Source: Chryseobacterium formosum (lineage in GTDB: Bacteria; Bacteroidota; Bacteroidia; Flavobacteriales; Weeksellaceae). Taken from it: DNA of 64,000 nt. The notes beneath the pieces were generated by a model, which was not told the DNA's origin, did no database searches, and saw only the letters and a program-made list of their open reading frames with translations. Below, in pieces: positions 16,576 to 25,513 of this stretch (position 1 is the stretch's first letter; every line of letters starts with the position of its first letter). The translations under genes were made by a program, and so were the position numbers. Where the stretch lies: positions 124,001 to 188,000 of the forward strand of contig NZ_JAOVZW010000010.1 in NCBI RefSeq assembly GCF_026460885.1, in the 5' to 3' direction.

Positions 16576-16965
16576 CTATATTCTGATAGAACGTATAAAA
16601 ATGAATCTTTTTACAGAAAGACTATCTGTAATAAAATCGAAAACCTGTGGCTTGAATCTTTTGCGATAATTTAAGCCAAATAAATAGATGAGTCCAAAAA
16701 CACTTGCAAAAACTAAAACTGCTTTAGCAGCATCGGAAATTTGAAAATTACCTTCATCTAATTCAAAAGAACTAGCAGCAGCATTATCACTTTGCTGTTG
16801 AACAGATATTTTTTCTAAAGTCTGATTTAGACGGTTTGCTCTTTTTGGAAGATTTTGAGAACTATGATTGGTATAATCATTACGCAACGTATTTACATTG
16901 AGTCTGCTTTCTACTACAAAGAGCAGAAAAAGGCAGGTAAAAAAATATATAATTGCGTTTTTCAT
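16576..16965 (-). CDS. Small membrane protein of unknown function, 129 aa
   Basis: I start it at ATG 16965, which begins an N-terminal hydrophobic segment (MKNAIIYFFTCLFLLFVVES); the longer frame to 17010 adds 15 residues. A polar, Gln/Asn-rich middle (about 20-80) is followed by a second membrane segment (AAKAVLVFASVFGLIYLFGLNY) and a basic tail. With two membrane-spanning regions and no known domain, it may be a small inner-membrane protein. It stands alone between the RND operon and a divergent lipoprotein gene. Confidence 0.6.
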   Translation of the reverse strand: MKNAIIYFFTCLFLLFVVESRLNVNTLRNDYTNHSSQNLPKRANRLNQTLEKISVQQQSDNAAASSFELDEGNFQISDAAKAVLVFASVFGLIYLFGLNYRKRFKPQVFDFITDSLSVKRFIFIRSIRI

Positions 16966-17255
16966 TTGAAGCAACAAATGTAAGCCTAGATTTATGAAAT
17001 CTAAAATCAATTAACAAAATTTAACTGTAATTTAAATTAACTGAAACTTTAGAACTGATTTTATTATCAGATTAATAAAACTCAATCATACAGCACAAAA
17101 TTTGACAGCCGATTCATAAACAATAATCAAAGAGATGTTAAAATAAATAAATTCAGTTATTTTATCAAAAATTAACATTTTTTATTAAAAATAATCGTAC
17201 TTTTATCAGCAATAATATACACAAAATTTCATTGCTAATCAAAACACTAATTATT

Positions 17256-17645
17256 ATGAAAAAAGCATTATCTATAATACTTTTAGGTCTATGTACCTTA
17301 TTAGTAACAGGATGTAAACATTCTGCTAAAGATCCGGATTTAAAGATAATAGAGACACCAACTGAAGTTTCTAACGATGATATTGTAAAAGAAACAATCA
17401 CTGATCGTCACGGAGATGAAATGGAAGTTATCACCAATAACACGAAGAATAAAGTGATTCTTCATCTTAACGGACAGTCCTATGAACTTCACAAAAACTT
17501 TGAAAATTCTGGGTTTTCAACCTCAGATAATAAATACCAGTTCAATGAAACCAAAAATGAGGTTACTTTCTTGAAAAAAGACGTCGATATGGTTTTATTC
17601 CACGGAAAAAGAGATCAAGCCTCAACAAAGATGGCTTCACAATAA
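17256..17645 (+). CDS. Small lipoprotein, 129 aa
   Basis: Starts at ATG 17256 with a lipoprotein signal MKKALSIILLGLCTLLVTGC; the eight residues of the longer TTG frame are not needed. The mature part includes TVTDRH-like and LHLNGQSYELHKNF segments, reminiscent of a MliC-like lysozyme-inhibitor/beta-sandwich fold, but this is only an impression. A hairpin terminator follows 3 bases after the stop. Confidence 0.65.
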   Translation: MKKALSIILLGLCTLLVTGCKHSAKDPDLKIIETPTEVSNDDIVKETITDRHGDEMEVITNNTKNKVILHLNGQSYELHKNFENSGFSTSDNKYQFNETKNEVTFLKKDVDMVLFHGKRDQASTKMASQ

Positions 17646-17648
17646 CAG

Positions 17649-17677
17649 AAAGACGCTTTTAGAAGCGTCTTTTTTTA
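17649..17677 (+). terminator. Rho-independent terminator after small lipoprotein
   Basis: 10-bp stem AAAGACGCTT / AAGCGTCTTT with loop TTAG followed by a T-run. It separates the lipoprotein gene from the convergent FAD oxidoreductase gene. Confidence 0.88.
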
Positions 17678-18709
17678 TTTAAATCTGTCAATTGAAATTT
17701 CCTTTGGCAACGGAATATTGTTTTCAATAAAATCGAATAAAGTTTTTGAAAAATAACATCCATTTAAAATCCCTCTTGCACCCAAACCATTAAAAACATA
17801 AAAATTATAATGTTCTGAATGTCTTCCTAAAATTGGTCTTCTGTCTTTTACCGTTGGTCTGAAACCAAAATGAATTTCCTTAACTTCAAAATCATTTGGA
17901 TAAAACTCTGACAATCCTTTTTGTAATTGTTCAACGGCAGAATCGTCAATTTCGTGATGCAATTGTTCACGGTCATAAGTTCCGCCGTAAAAATGAAGTC
18001 CGTTCTCTAAAGGAAATAAAAAGTGTTTTTTCTTAATCGTAATGTCCTTTGGAAGAGATTCCGAAAGTTTTACCCGAATATGATGACCTTTGTTTGGAAT
18101 AACTTCAATATTTGAAAAGTATGGATTTTCTTTCACTCCCATTCCTTCACAAAATAGAATATTTTTAAACTTAAAATCTTTATATGTTGAATCAATAACG
18201 TTAACTTCAGAATAATTGAATTTTTCCTTGACTAATTTTCCATTATTACCTAAATAACTCAATAGACCATCAAAAAAACCTTGAACATTAAGCCTTGCTG
18301 ACTGATTTACTTTTCCTGTATCAAAATCGTTTTTTACTATATTTAAATGATCAAAATTTTCGTCTAAAAAGTTTTTTAAATCATCATTAGCCGATTTTTT
18401 CAGCCAAAGTTTTTGTTCATTTTCATCATGAAAAATCCTATGAATGGGAGATTCAATTAAATAATTTTCATTTGTGTAAGATTCTACTTCTTTTAAAGAC
18501 TTTTTTAGAAAGTCTATTTGGTCTTGAGCCAGCCAAAAAGTAGTAAATTTTTTAAGCACAACAGGATTGATAATACCCGCCGAAATTTGGGATGCACTTT
18601 TCTTACCTTCTGAGAAAACTACAAATGATTTGTTATTTAAAAGTAACTGATGAGCAAAAAATAATGCTGCATAACCATCACCAACGATGATGTAATCGAC
18701 GTTTTGCAT
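17675..18709 (-). CDS. FAD-dependent oxidoreductase of the D-amino-acid-oxidase (DAO) family
   Basis: 344 residues with an N-terminal Rossmann FAD site YIIVGDGYAALFFAHQLL (GxGxxA in place of GxGxxG), SAGIINPVVLKKF after the second strand, and a C-terminal FRPTVKDRRPILGRHSEHYNFYVFNGLGARGI typical of DAO/ThiO/MnmC-like proteins. The substrate is unknown. It lies 54 bases downstream of gldN, but a strong terminator between them suggests separate or read-through expression. Confidence 0.85.
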   Translation of the reverse strand: MQNVDYIIVGDGYAALFFAHQLLLNNKSFVVFSEGKKSASQISAGIINPVVLKKFTTFWLAQDQIDFLKKSLKEVESYTNENYLIESPIHRIFHDENEQKLWLKKSANDDLKNFLDENFDHLNIVKNDFDTGKVNQSARLNVQGFFDGLLSYLGNNGKLVKEKFNYSEVNVIDSTYKDFKFKNILFCEGMGVKENPYFSNIEVIPNKGHHIRVKLSESLPKDITIKKKHFLFPLENGLHFYGGTYDREQLHHEIDDSAVEQLQKGLSEFYPNDFEVKEIHFGFRPTVKDRRPILGRHSEHYNFYVFNGLGARGILNGCYFSKTLFDFIENNIPLPKEISIDRFK

Positions 18710-18713
18710 AATA

Positions 18714-18745
18714 AAAAAACCTGAGTAAATGTACTCAGGTTTTTT
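18714..18745 (-). terminator. Terminator of the gldKLMN operon
   Basis: Stem CCTGAGTA / TACTCAGG with loop CATT on the minus strand, flanked by A6 and T6 runs. It is located 18 bases after the gldN stop. Confidence 0.9.
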
Positions 18746-18763
18746 ATAAATATCAAGTGAAAT

Positions 18764-19702
18764 TTAGTAATTCCACATATCATTTTCCATTTGAAGAATC
18801 TGATCTTTGATTCTTTGACTTTCAGCCAATTGCTCTTCAGCATTTCTTGGAATATAATCTTTGATTGTACCATCTCCGGTACCCGTGCTAGATTTGTAAA
18901 TAATTGAAGAAAATCTTCTTGCATTGATCACATCATCAAAAGATAAATCCGCAGACGAATTTGCCCTGTTAAATACAAAATTGTTTGCTAAAATATCTCT
19001 AGCTTTTGGATAATAAATCCAAAACAAATCAATCAATTCATCTTTACCAGCAATTGGTTTACCATCAGCATCAAAAACACCTTGTACAGCTGGATCAGGA
19101 CCCATTGCGGCTATACCAAGAGGTCTGTATTTCATCATACCATCTCTTTTGTCGATGAACCACATTCCCATAATTTTTAAAACCTTAACATTCTCTGTTG
19201 TAGTTTCAAAAACATCTGTATTTTCCTTTATTTCTTGCTCAGTAGGTTTTCTTCCAGATGCAATAATATCAACTAAAACGTCATTGGTTACGATTTTCTG
19301 TAGTCTAGCTTTTATTTGCTCCGGATTTAGTTTAATTGAAAAATTTTCATCGTCATAAACTTCATCAACTTTACCATTCATCGCCCCATCCAATAAAACC
19401 GAATATAAAGATCTTGTAGTTTTGGATAGAAGTCCATTGGGATTGTCATAGTAAAATGGCTGATTAATTTTATCATTTAAATCGATAATTTCCCAAACAG
19501 TCATACTTTTTAAGATGTCTTTCTCATCTACAAAACCGTATTCTAAAGGAGTTACTTTATTACTAATAACAGTATCTCCCACTTTTTTCATATTCTCAGC
19601 TCTCATCTGTCTGAATTCTTCCGGAGAAGAAGCGTTTAGAATAGTCTGAGAGAATGCAAACCCAGATGCTAAAACTAAAAGACTGCTAATATATTTTTTC
19701 AT
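18764..19702 (-). CDS. gldN: Gliding motility / type IX secretion protein GldN
   Basis: 312 residues with a signal peptide (MKKYISSLLVLASGFAFSQ). Conserved segments include EYGFVDEKDILKSMTVWEIIDLNDKINQPFYY, KVLKIMGMWFIDKRDGMMKYRPLGIAAMGPDP and LFWIYYPKARDILANNFVFN. GldN (PorN) interacts with the GldK ring and with GldM in the periplasm as part of the T9SS trans-envelope core. It is the last gene of gldK-L-M-N, 18 bases after gldM. Confidence 0.95.
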   Translation of the reverse strand: MKKYISSLLVLASGFAFSQTILNASSPEEFRQMRAENMKKVGDTVISNKVTPLEYGFVDEKDILKSMTVWEIIDLNDKINQPFYYDNPNGLLSKTTRSLYSVLLDGAMNGKVDEVYDDENFSIKLNPEQIKARLQKIVTNDVLVDIIASGRKPTEQEIKENTDVFETTTENVKVLKIMGMWFIDKRDGMMKYRPLGIAAMGPDPAVQGVFDADGKPIAGKDELIDLFWIYYPKARDILANNFVFNRANSSADLSFDDVINARRFSSIIYKSSTGTGDGTIKDYIPRNAEEQLAESQRIKDQILQMENDMWNY

Positions 19703-19720
19703 AATAATTGCTATTTAATT

Positions 19721-21310
19721 TTATGGAACACTAATAACGATTGGAGAGATTCTTTTGACAGGTCCTTCAAGCCCCTGAGCAGTAGCCTTAATCTCAATAA
19801 TAGAAACTATATCTCCAGATCTAACATTTTTCAATAAACCTTCCGCATCAGCAAGTGAATTTCCTTTAACAAGCATTGCAGCTTTACCAGGAACTCTCAC
19901 CATAAATTCTGTAACAGTGAAGCTAACTGGGAAATCAAAGTCTGGAATCGCTGCCTGTACGGTTTGATTCTTAATTGAAGTAGCCGGCATACTAAGAGAA
20001 TTTTGTCCTCTCATCTGGCCTTGTGGTGGTGGTACATTTTTAATTCTGTACTCAAATACCTGAGATACTCTTTTACCTGTAGGGTCAGTACCTGAAAGCG
20101 TTAAATTAATAGTATTACCAGTGGTTGGTTTTACATTCCACTTACCTTTACCTGCACTTGAAACATTTCCGCTTGAGGCTGTTAATGATAATTGAGCATT
20201 ATCTGCACCCAAAATAGATCCTGAAACAGGGTTTTGCAATCCTCTATACATTACATTCATCTTATCAGCAGAAAGCAATAGACCTTGTTCTAGTTTTACC
20301 TGTTGAGGACCAGCGATTACATTATAAGTATGCGTGAAAGGGAATTGCTGAGCTTTTCCTGTAGCATCTGTTAAAGTAATTACACCACCGATCTTTTTCT
20401 CACCAATACTTCCAGTATTTAAAGGAAGGTAACCTTTACCGTTTTCTTGTCTGCTTACACCACTAATACTGATTTTGCTGCTGTTTGAATAGTTACCTAA
20501 CATAACTACTGCCTCAGCTTTCTTACCAGCTTGAACATCCGTAGGAGCAGAAACAATAGCTTCGTAGCTTGTAAATTTGATACTTGCATCAACTTTTTCC
20601 TGAAGCATCAATGCCAATGCATCTGACTGTACGTTTCTTGCATCATTCTGAATAATTTCTAAATTAGAAATCGCAGCGATAAGCGGTTGGTGATAGAATT
20701 TATTCTGAAACCACGTCTTACCGTTTGGAGATTTTCCAGCAGGATATTCAGCGATGATAGATCTGTTTGCTCTATCTACTAATTTTAATAACTGTGGGTT
20801 ACCTCCAAAAGTGCTAACGATATAAGCTCTTACATCATCCAATTGCTTCTTAAGCTCTAGAGCTTTTGTAGAAGGAGAATTCTCATCACCTTCTTTAAAG
20901 AAATATTCAGTTGTAGCTTCATTATTATTTAATGCTGAGAAGTTTTCACTTACATCCATGTCTTTTCCTGTTTTAGGATCTTTATCATGGAAGTCAGATT
21001 GCTTTTTAAGCGTTACTTTAATTTCTTCAGCTGATTTTACCAATACATCAATCTTAGCTTTCAGTGCTTTGTACTGTTCCCAAGGTGTTGCATAAGTGTC
21101 CGGCACCTGTTGTGCTTTAGCTTCTAATGTTTTTTCGAAAATATCTTCATTTTTCTGCTCTGTCAAAAATCTTGTTTCATTAAGAGCTTTTGTAGAGTCA
21201 TAGTATGATCTGATGATTTCAACATCAATGTTTAGGGCCATCATTGCGATGAACACCAAATACATTAGGTTGATCATCTTCTGACGTGGAGTCTGTTTTC
21301 CTTTTGCCAT
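19721..21310 (-). CDS. gldM: Gliding motility / T9SS motor-linked protein GldM
   Basis: 529 residues. A single N-terminal membrane helix (MINLMYLVFIAMMALNIDVE) is followed by a long periplasmic part with four domains D1-D4, as known for GldM/PorM. The N-terminal helix pairs with GldL to form the proton-driven rotary motor, and the periplasmic part transmits motion to the GldK/GldN ring. Recognisable segments are GKSPNGKTWFQNKFYHQPLIAAISNLE and the C-terminal DFDFPVSFTVTEFMVRVPGKAAMLVKGN. Starts MAKGKQTPRQKM, 39 bases after gldL. Confidence 0.96.
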   Translation of the reverse strand: MAKGKQTPRQKMINLMYLVFIAMMALNIDVEIIRSYYDSTKALNETRFLTEQKNEDIFEKTLEAKAQQVPDTYATPWEQYKALKAKIDVLVKSAEEIKVTLKKQSDFHDKDPKTGKDMDVSENFSALNNNEATTEYFFKEGDENSPSTKALELKKQLDDVRAYIVSTFGGNPQLLKLVDRANRSIIAEYPAGKSPNGKTWFQNKFYHQPLIAAISNLEIIQNDARNVQSDALALMLQEKVDASIKFTSYEAIVSAPTDVQAGKKAEAVVMLGNYSNSSKISISGVSRQENGKGYLPLNTGSIGEKKIGGVITLTDATGKAQQFPFTHTYNVIAGPQQVKLEQGLLLSADKMNVMYRGLQNPVSGSILGADNAQLSLTASSGNVSSAGKGKWNVKPTTGNTINLTLSGTDPTGKRVSQVFEYRIKNVPPPQGQMRGQNSLSMPATSIKNQTVQAAIPDFDFPVSFTVTEFMVRVPGKAAMLVKGNSLADAEGLLKNVRSGDIVSIIEIKATAQGLEGPVKRISPIVISVP

Positions 21311-21349
21311 TCTCTTTTCTTTAGTTTTTGATTAAATTAATGACTAGGA

Positions 21350-22042
21350 TTATGACTTCATAGCAGTTAACATACCACCGTAAACTCTGTTTAAGCTATT
21401 TAAGTTAGTTGTTAAACCTTGTAATTCTTGATTAAATTTCTCAGACTGCTCTGCTGATTTTTGCATATCGTCAACATATTTTTTAGCGAAATCTGACTGT
21501 TTTTGACCGTTCTCTAACTGCATTGCATAAAGAGCATTCATGCTTTCCATGTGTGTCGCAGCTTTGTTTAATTGATCGTTGTATTTGTGCGTAGAAGCAG
21601 AAACGTCAACAGTTTGATTAATTTGATCTACAGAGTTTGAAAACTTATCGATACCTGTTCTTAATCTGTCGAACAATTGTACATCAAGCTTAGCATCCTG
21701 AAGCATTTTGTCTAACTTAGTTGAAAGAGAGTTCTCTAATTCAGCAAACTGAGCACCAGTATTCTTTGCAGAGATATTTGAATGTAGAGGATTTGGGTTT
21801 GCATGCTTATCCAACAATTCAGGATAAACATTTTCCCAGTGGTAAGACTCTTCAGCAGCTGGAGGGTCAAACGCGAAAATAATAAAGATAATTGCCTCAG
21901 TTACAAGCCCTACTGTAAGAGCGATGTTACCGTTAATTGGTCCCAAGGTAATGTGAGTAATTTTAAGCCAAGCTCCAAGAATTACAATTGCAGCACCGAA
22001 TGAATAGAAGAAATTCATCCAAGCATCTTTAGTCTTAAACAT
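21350..22042 (-). CDS. gldL: Gliding motility / T9SS motor protein GldL
   Basis: 230 residues with two N-terminal membrane helices (WMNFFYSFGAAIVILGAWLK and IALTVGLVTEAIIFIIFAF; the second keeps the conserved Glu) and a cytoplasmic coiled-coil tail (about 90-225). GldL forms the pentameric stator-like motor with GldM. Starts MFKTKDAW. Lies 58 bases after gldK and 39 before gldM. Confidence 0.95.
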   Translation of the reverse strand: MFKTKDAWMNFFYSFGAAIVILGAWLKITHITLGPINGNIALTVGLVTEAIIFIIFAFDPPAAEESYHWENVYPELLDKHANPNPLHSNISAKNTGAQFAELENSLSTKLDKMLQDAKLDVQLFDRLRTGIDKFSNSVDQINQTVDVSASTHKYNDQLNKAATHMESMNALYAMQLENGQKQSDFAKKYVDDMQKSAEQSEKFNQELQGLTTNLNSLNRVYGGMLTAMKS

Positions 22043-22100
22043 ATAAGTTAGTTTTTTTTAAGTTTTAAATAAATTAATATTGAAATAGTTTCAAGAATTC

Positions 22101-23516
22101 CTATCTGTTAACTCTTTTTACTTTAACAGCAGCTTCAGGAATATCTTGTACAGTTCTGAAACCGATATAACTTCTTGCAGAATCTTTGTTTTCCCAATCT
22201 CTTCTACCGTTCATCAACATATATCCAACATCTTTCCAAGAACCACCTCTTACAGATTTTTTGTTATCTGCTTTAGCTGTAACAGAAGGATTTAAAGTAG
22301 AAGAGAATCCGTATGCAGAATTGTTGTATCCTGAAACAGTCCACTCAGAAACGTTACCTGCCATATCAAACAATCCAAAACCATTCTTTTTGAATTTTTT
22401 TACAGGAGCAGTGTAAGTATAAGTTCCTTTTACTTCATCTTCCATATAGCTACCTCTTTTCGGTTTGAAGTTAGCTAAATAACAACCTCTGTCGTCCATT
22501 AAATAAGGACCTCCCCAAGGATAATCAGCATTTTCTTTACCTCCTCTTGCAGCATATTCCCATTCCATTTCATTAGGAAGACGGAATTCTAAAGGTCTTT
22601 GTTGTCTTCTTTTTAAGCTTTCGTTATAATCAGACTTTAATTTAGATCTGAAATTACAGTATGCTCTTGCTTGGTCCCAAGTTACCCCTACAACAGGATA
22701 ATCTTTGTAAGCTTTATGCCAGAAATACTGCTCAAACAATGGCTCGTTATAAGTAAAGTGAAAATCGTTTACCCAAACTGTTGTATCAGGATAAATTGCA
22801 ATACTTTCGCTTCTCAAGAAGTTTACACCTCTTTCGTTATCAGCGATAGCAGCTTGCATATCTCCCCACTTATAGTTGTATTTTAATTTACTTACGTCAA
22901 TAAGTCTTTCGCTACCTACTCTAGAAGAAGCCGGTAAATACATAGACTCTAACACTTCAGCATATTCTACATCCGGATATTTAGATGTACTCCAATGCAA
23001 TGGAATTTTCCAATCTAATCTTTTGCTTGCATCAAAACCATCATCTCTTCCTCCTGCGCCTTCAAGATATTCCTGATATGGTGTAAGGTTTTCTTCTTTT
23101 TTAGCTAGGTAAGCATAATCACCAATACTTTGACCTCTACCTTTACCATCACCACCTTCTCCGGCAGCTTCAGCAAGCATAGTTCTAGCAATAGAATCTC
23201 TTACATAATTAATGAAAACCCTGTATTCTGCATTAGTAGTTTCTGCCTCATCCATAAAGAAAGGAGCTACTGTTACCGTTTTCAAAGGTGCAGTTTCGCC
23301 ATTATTGGTAAATGATTCACCGGCCATACCCGCAATAAACGAACCGCCAGGAATTGCCACCATACCATAAGGTCTTTGTGCAACAAATGATTTTGTTTTT
23401 TCTCTAGGTATCAATTCTCCTTTTGTTCCTGGCTTCCCTACAGAAGAAGATCCACCACCTGAACAAGATACCGATGCTACCGACGCAGACAATAATAAAA
23501 GAAATATCCTTTTCAT
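22101..23516 (-). CDS. gldK: Gliding motility / T9SS ring lipoprotein GldK
   Basis: 471-residue outer-membrane-associated lipoprotein (signal ending VASVSC, then SGGGSSS) with a formylglycine-generating-enzyme-like (sulfatase-modifying factor) fold: GMVAIPGGSFIAGMAGES, EYRVFINYVRDSIA, VVGVTWDQARAYCNFRS, LPNEMEWEYAARGG, FGLFDMAGNVSEWT and YIGFRTVQD. It forms the periplasmic ring of the T9SS with GldN. First gene of the gldKLMN set, 108 bases after glmS on the same strand. Confidence 0.95.
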   Translation of the reverse strand: MKRIFLLLLSASVASVSCSGGGSSSVGKPGTKGELIPREKTKSFVAQRPYGMVAIPGGSFIAGMAGESFTNNGETAPLKTVTVAPFFMDEAETTNAEYRVFINYVRDSIARTMLAEAAGEGGDGKGRGQSIGDYAYLAKKEENLTPYQEYLEGAGGRDDGFDASKRLDWKIPLHWSTSKYPDVEYAEVLESMYLPASSRVGSERLIDVSKLKYNYKWGDMQAAIADNERGVNFLRSESIAIYPDTTVWVNDFHFTYNEPLFEQYFWHKAYKDYPVVGVTWDQARAYCNFRSKLKSDYNESLKRRQQRPLEFRLPNEMEWEYAARGGKENADYPWGGPYLMDDRGCYLANFKPKRGSYMEDEVKGTYTYTAPVKKFKKNGFGLFDMAGNVSEWTVSGYNNSAYGFSSTLNPSVTAKADNKKSVRGGSWKDVGYMLMNGRRDWENKDSARSYIGFRTVQDIPEAAVKVKRVNR

Positions 23517-23624
23517 GTTAATTTTTATAATTAAGCCGTAAATATATAATTTTTTTAAGAAACTTTTAAGATTTTTTTTAGAATAACGAAAAAAATCTAA
23601 ACTTATTTTATTTCCAAGTACTTT

Positions 23625-25478
23625 TTACTCTACAGTTACAGATTTTGCAAGATTTCTTGGCTGATCTACATTCGCTCCTCTGTACACTGCTATATAATAA
23701 GCCAATAACTGTAAAGGTACTGATGCAACTATTGGAGAGAAACATTCTGAAGTCTCAGGAATTTCAATCACATAATCTGCCATTTCACTCACTTGTTTAT
23801 CACCTTTATTTACTACAGCGACTACTTTTCCTTTTCTAGCTTTAATTTCCTGAACATTACTTACAATCTTATCATAATGTCCTTTTTTAGGGGCAATGAT
23901 AACGATTGGCATGTTTTCGTCAATTAGAGCAATTGGTCCGTGCTTCATTTCTGCCGCAGGATAACCTTCTGCATGGATGTAAGAAATCTCTTTTAATTTA
24001 AGAGCTCCTTCCAAAGCAGCAGGATAGTTGTAACCCCTTCCTAAATAAAGGAAATTGGTTGCTTGGATGAAATCTTTAGCAATATGCTGAGTAAGTTCGT
24101 GAGTAGCTTCTAAAACTTCTTCAATTTTTTTAGGAATAGCATCTAATTCAGAAATAAGACTCATGAATTCAGCATTTCCTAAATTACCATTATGCTTACC
24201 TAATTTTAAAGCAATTAGAGAAAGAATAGTTAACTGAGCAGTAAAAGCTTTTGTAGAAGCAACACCAATTTCTGGTCCTGCATGAGTATAAGATCCTGCA
24301 TCTGTAATTCTTGCAATTGATGAATCTACTACATTACAGATACCATATATAAATGCACCTCTTTCTTTAGCTAATTTTAAAGCAGCCATTGTATCTGCAG
24401 TTTCTCCTGACTGAGAAATAGCAATTACAACATCTTTATCTGTAATAATTGGATTTCTATATCTAAATTCTGAAGCATATTCTACTTCAACAGGAATTCT
24501 TGCAAATTCTTCAATTAAATATTCACCAATAAGACCTGCGTGCCAAGAAGTTCCACAAGCAATAATGATAATTCTATTGGCATTTTTGAATTTTTCGATA
24601 TGATCCCAAATTCCAGCCATTTTAATTACTCCTTCATTTACAATAAGTCTTCCTCTCATTGTATCGTGAATAGATTTTGGCTGTTCGAAAATTTCTTTAA
24701 GCATAAAATGCTCATAACCACCTTTTTCGATTTGCTCTAAGCTTAATTTAAGCTCCTGAATTTCAGGAATAATTTTAGAGTTATCTGTAATTGTTCTGAT
24801 ATCAACACCACCTTCTAAAGAAATTGTCGCCATATGACCTTCTTCAAGATAAATAGCTTCTTTTGTAAATTCTACGAAAGGAGAAGCATCAGATGCGATG
24901 AAATATTCTTTTTCACCGATACCGATTGCTAAAGGAGAACCTAATCTTGCAACAACTAAAATACCTGGATAATCTTCGTGCATTACAGTAATTGCGTAAG
25001 CTCCATAAACTTCATTTAATGCATATCTTACAGCTGTAGGAAAATCCGTTTCAATATTTAAATCTGTAAAATACTGAATTAGATTAACTAAAACTTCAGT
25101 ATCGGTCTCAGATTTAAATGAGAATCCTTTTTCGGTAAGCATTGTTTTAATAGTATCATAGTTTTCGATAATACCATTGTGAACAATAGCCACTTTACCA
25201 TTATTTGAAACATGCGGATGTGAATTTCTATCACTTGGAACACCGTGAGTCGCCCAGCGAGTGTGTCCCATACCTATTTTTGCAGTCCCTCTTAAATTAC
25301 TGGCAATATTAACCAAGTCATCTACTTTTCCCTTAGTTTTTTCAACACTAAAGCTGCTGGTTTCATTCTCCAACACAATTCCGGCACTGTCGTAACCTCT
25401 GTATTCTAATCTTCTAAGACCATTGATGACAATATCATAGGCATCTTGAAAACCTGTATAACCAACTATTCCGCACAT
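23625..25478 (-). CDS. glmS: Glutamine-fructose-6-phosphate aminotransferase (isomerizing) GlmS
   Basis: Makes glucosamine-6-phosphate from fructose-6-phosphate and glutamine, the first step to UDP-GlcNAc for peptidoglycan and LPS. The 617 residues start MCGIVGYTGF, with catalytic Cys2 of the N-terminal glutaminase domain after Met removal, and continue with RWATHG. Two SIS domains (about 290-600) show ACGTSWHAGL, SQSGETADT and the C-terminal NLAKSVTVE. No glmS ribozyme is visible in its leader; the preceding DUF4270 gene ends 35 bases upstream. Confidence 0.97.
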   Translation of the reverse strand: MCGIVGYTGFQDAYDIVINGLRRLEYRGYDSAGIVLENETSSFSVEKTKGKVDDLVNIASNLRGTAKIGMGHTRWATHGVPSDRNSHPHVSNNGKVAIVHNGIIENYDTIKTMLTEKGFSFKSETDTEVLVNLIQYFTDLNIETDFPTAVRYALNEVYGAYAITVMHEDYPGILVVARLGSPLAIGIGEKEYFIASDASPFVEFTKEAIYLEEGHMATISLEGGVDIRTITDNSKIIPEIQELKLSLEQIEKGGYEHFMLKEIFEQPKSIHDTMRGRLIVNEGVIKMAGIWDHIEKFKNANRIIIIACGTSWHAGLIGEYLIEEFARIPVEVEYASEFRYRNPIITDKDVVIAISQSGETADTMAALKLAKERGAFIYGICNVVDSSIARITDAGSYTHAGPEIGVASTKAFTAQLTILSLIALKLGKHNGNLGNAEFMSLISELDAIPKKIEEVLEATHELTQHIAKDFIQATNFLYLGRGYNYPAALEGALKLKEISYIHAEGYPAAEMKHGPIALIDENMPIVIIAPKKGHYDKIVSNVQEIKARKGKVVAVVNKGDKQVSEMADYVIEIPETSECFSPIVASVPLQLLAYYIAVYRGANVDQPRNLAKSVTVE

Positions 25479-25513
25479 AATTTAATCAAGTGTTTTTAAG
25501 TATTTTTAGTTTT

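Noticed and set aside
17645..17680. Small RNA at the hairpin after the lipoprotein gene
   Set aside because: The hairpin with T-run directly after the stop is fully explained as a terminator.
25479..25513. glmS ribozyme or riboswitch upstream of glmS
   Set aside because: The spacer is only 35 bases, far too short for the ribozyme, and no conserved core is visible.
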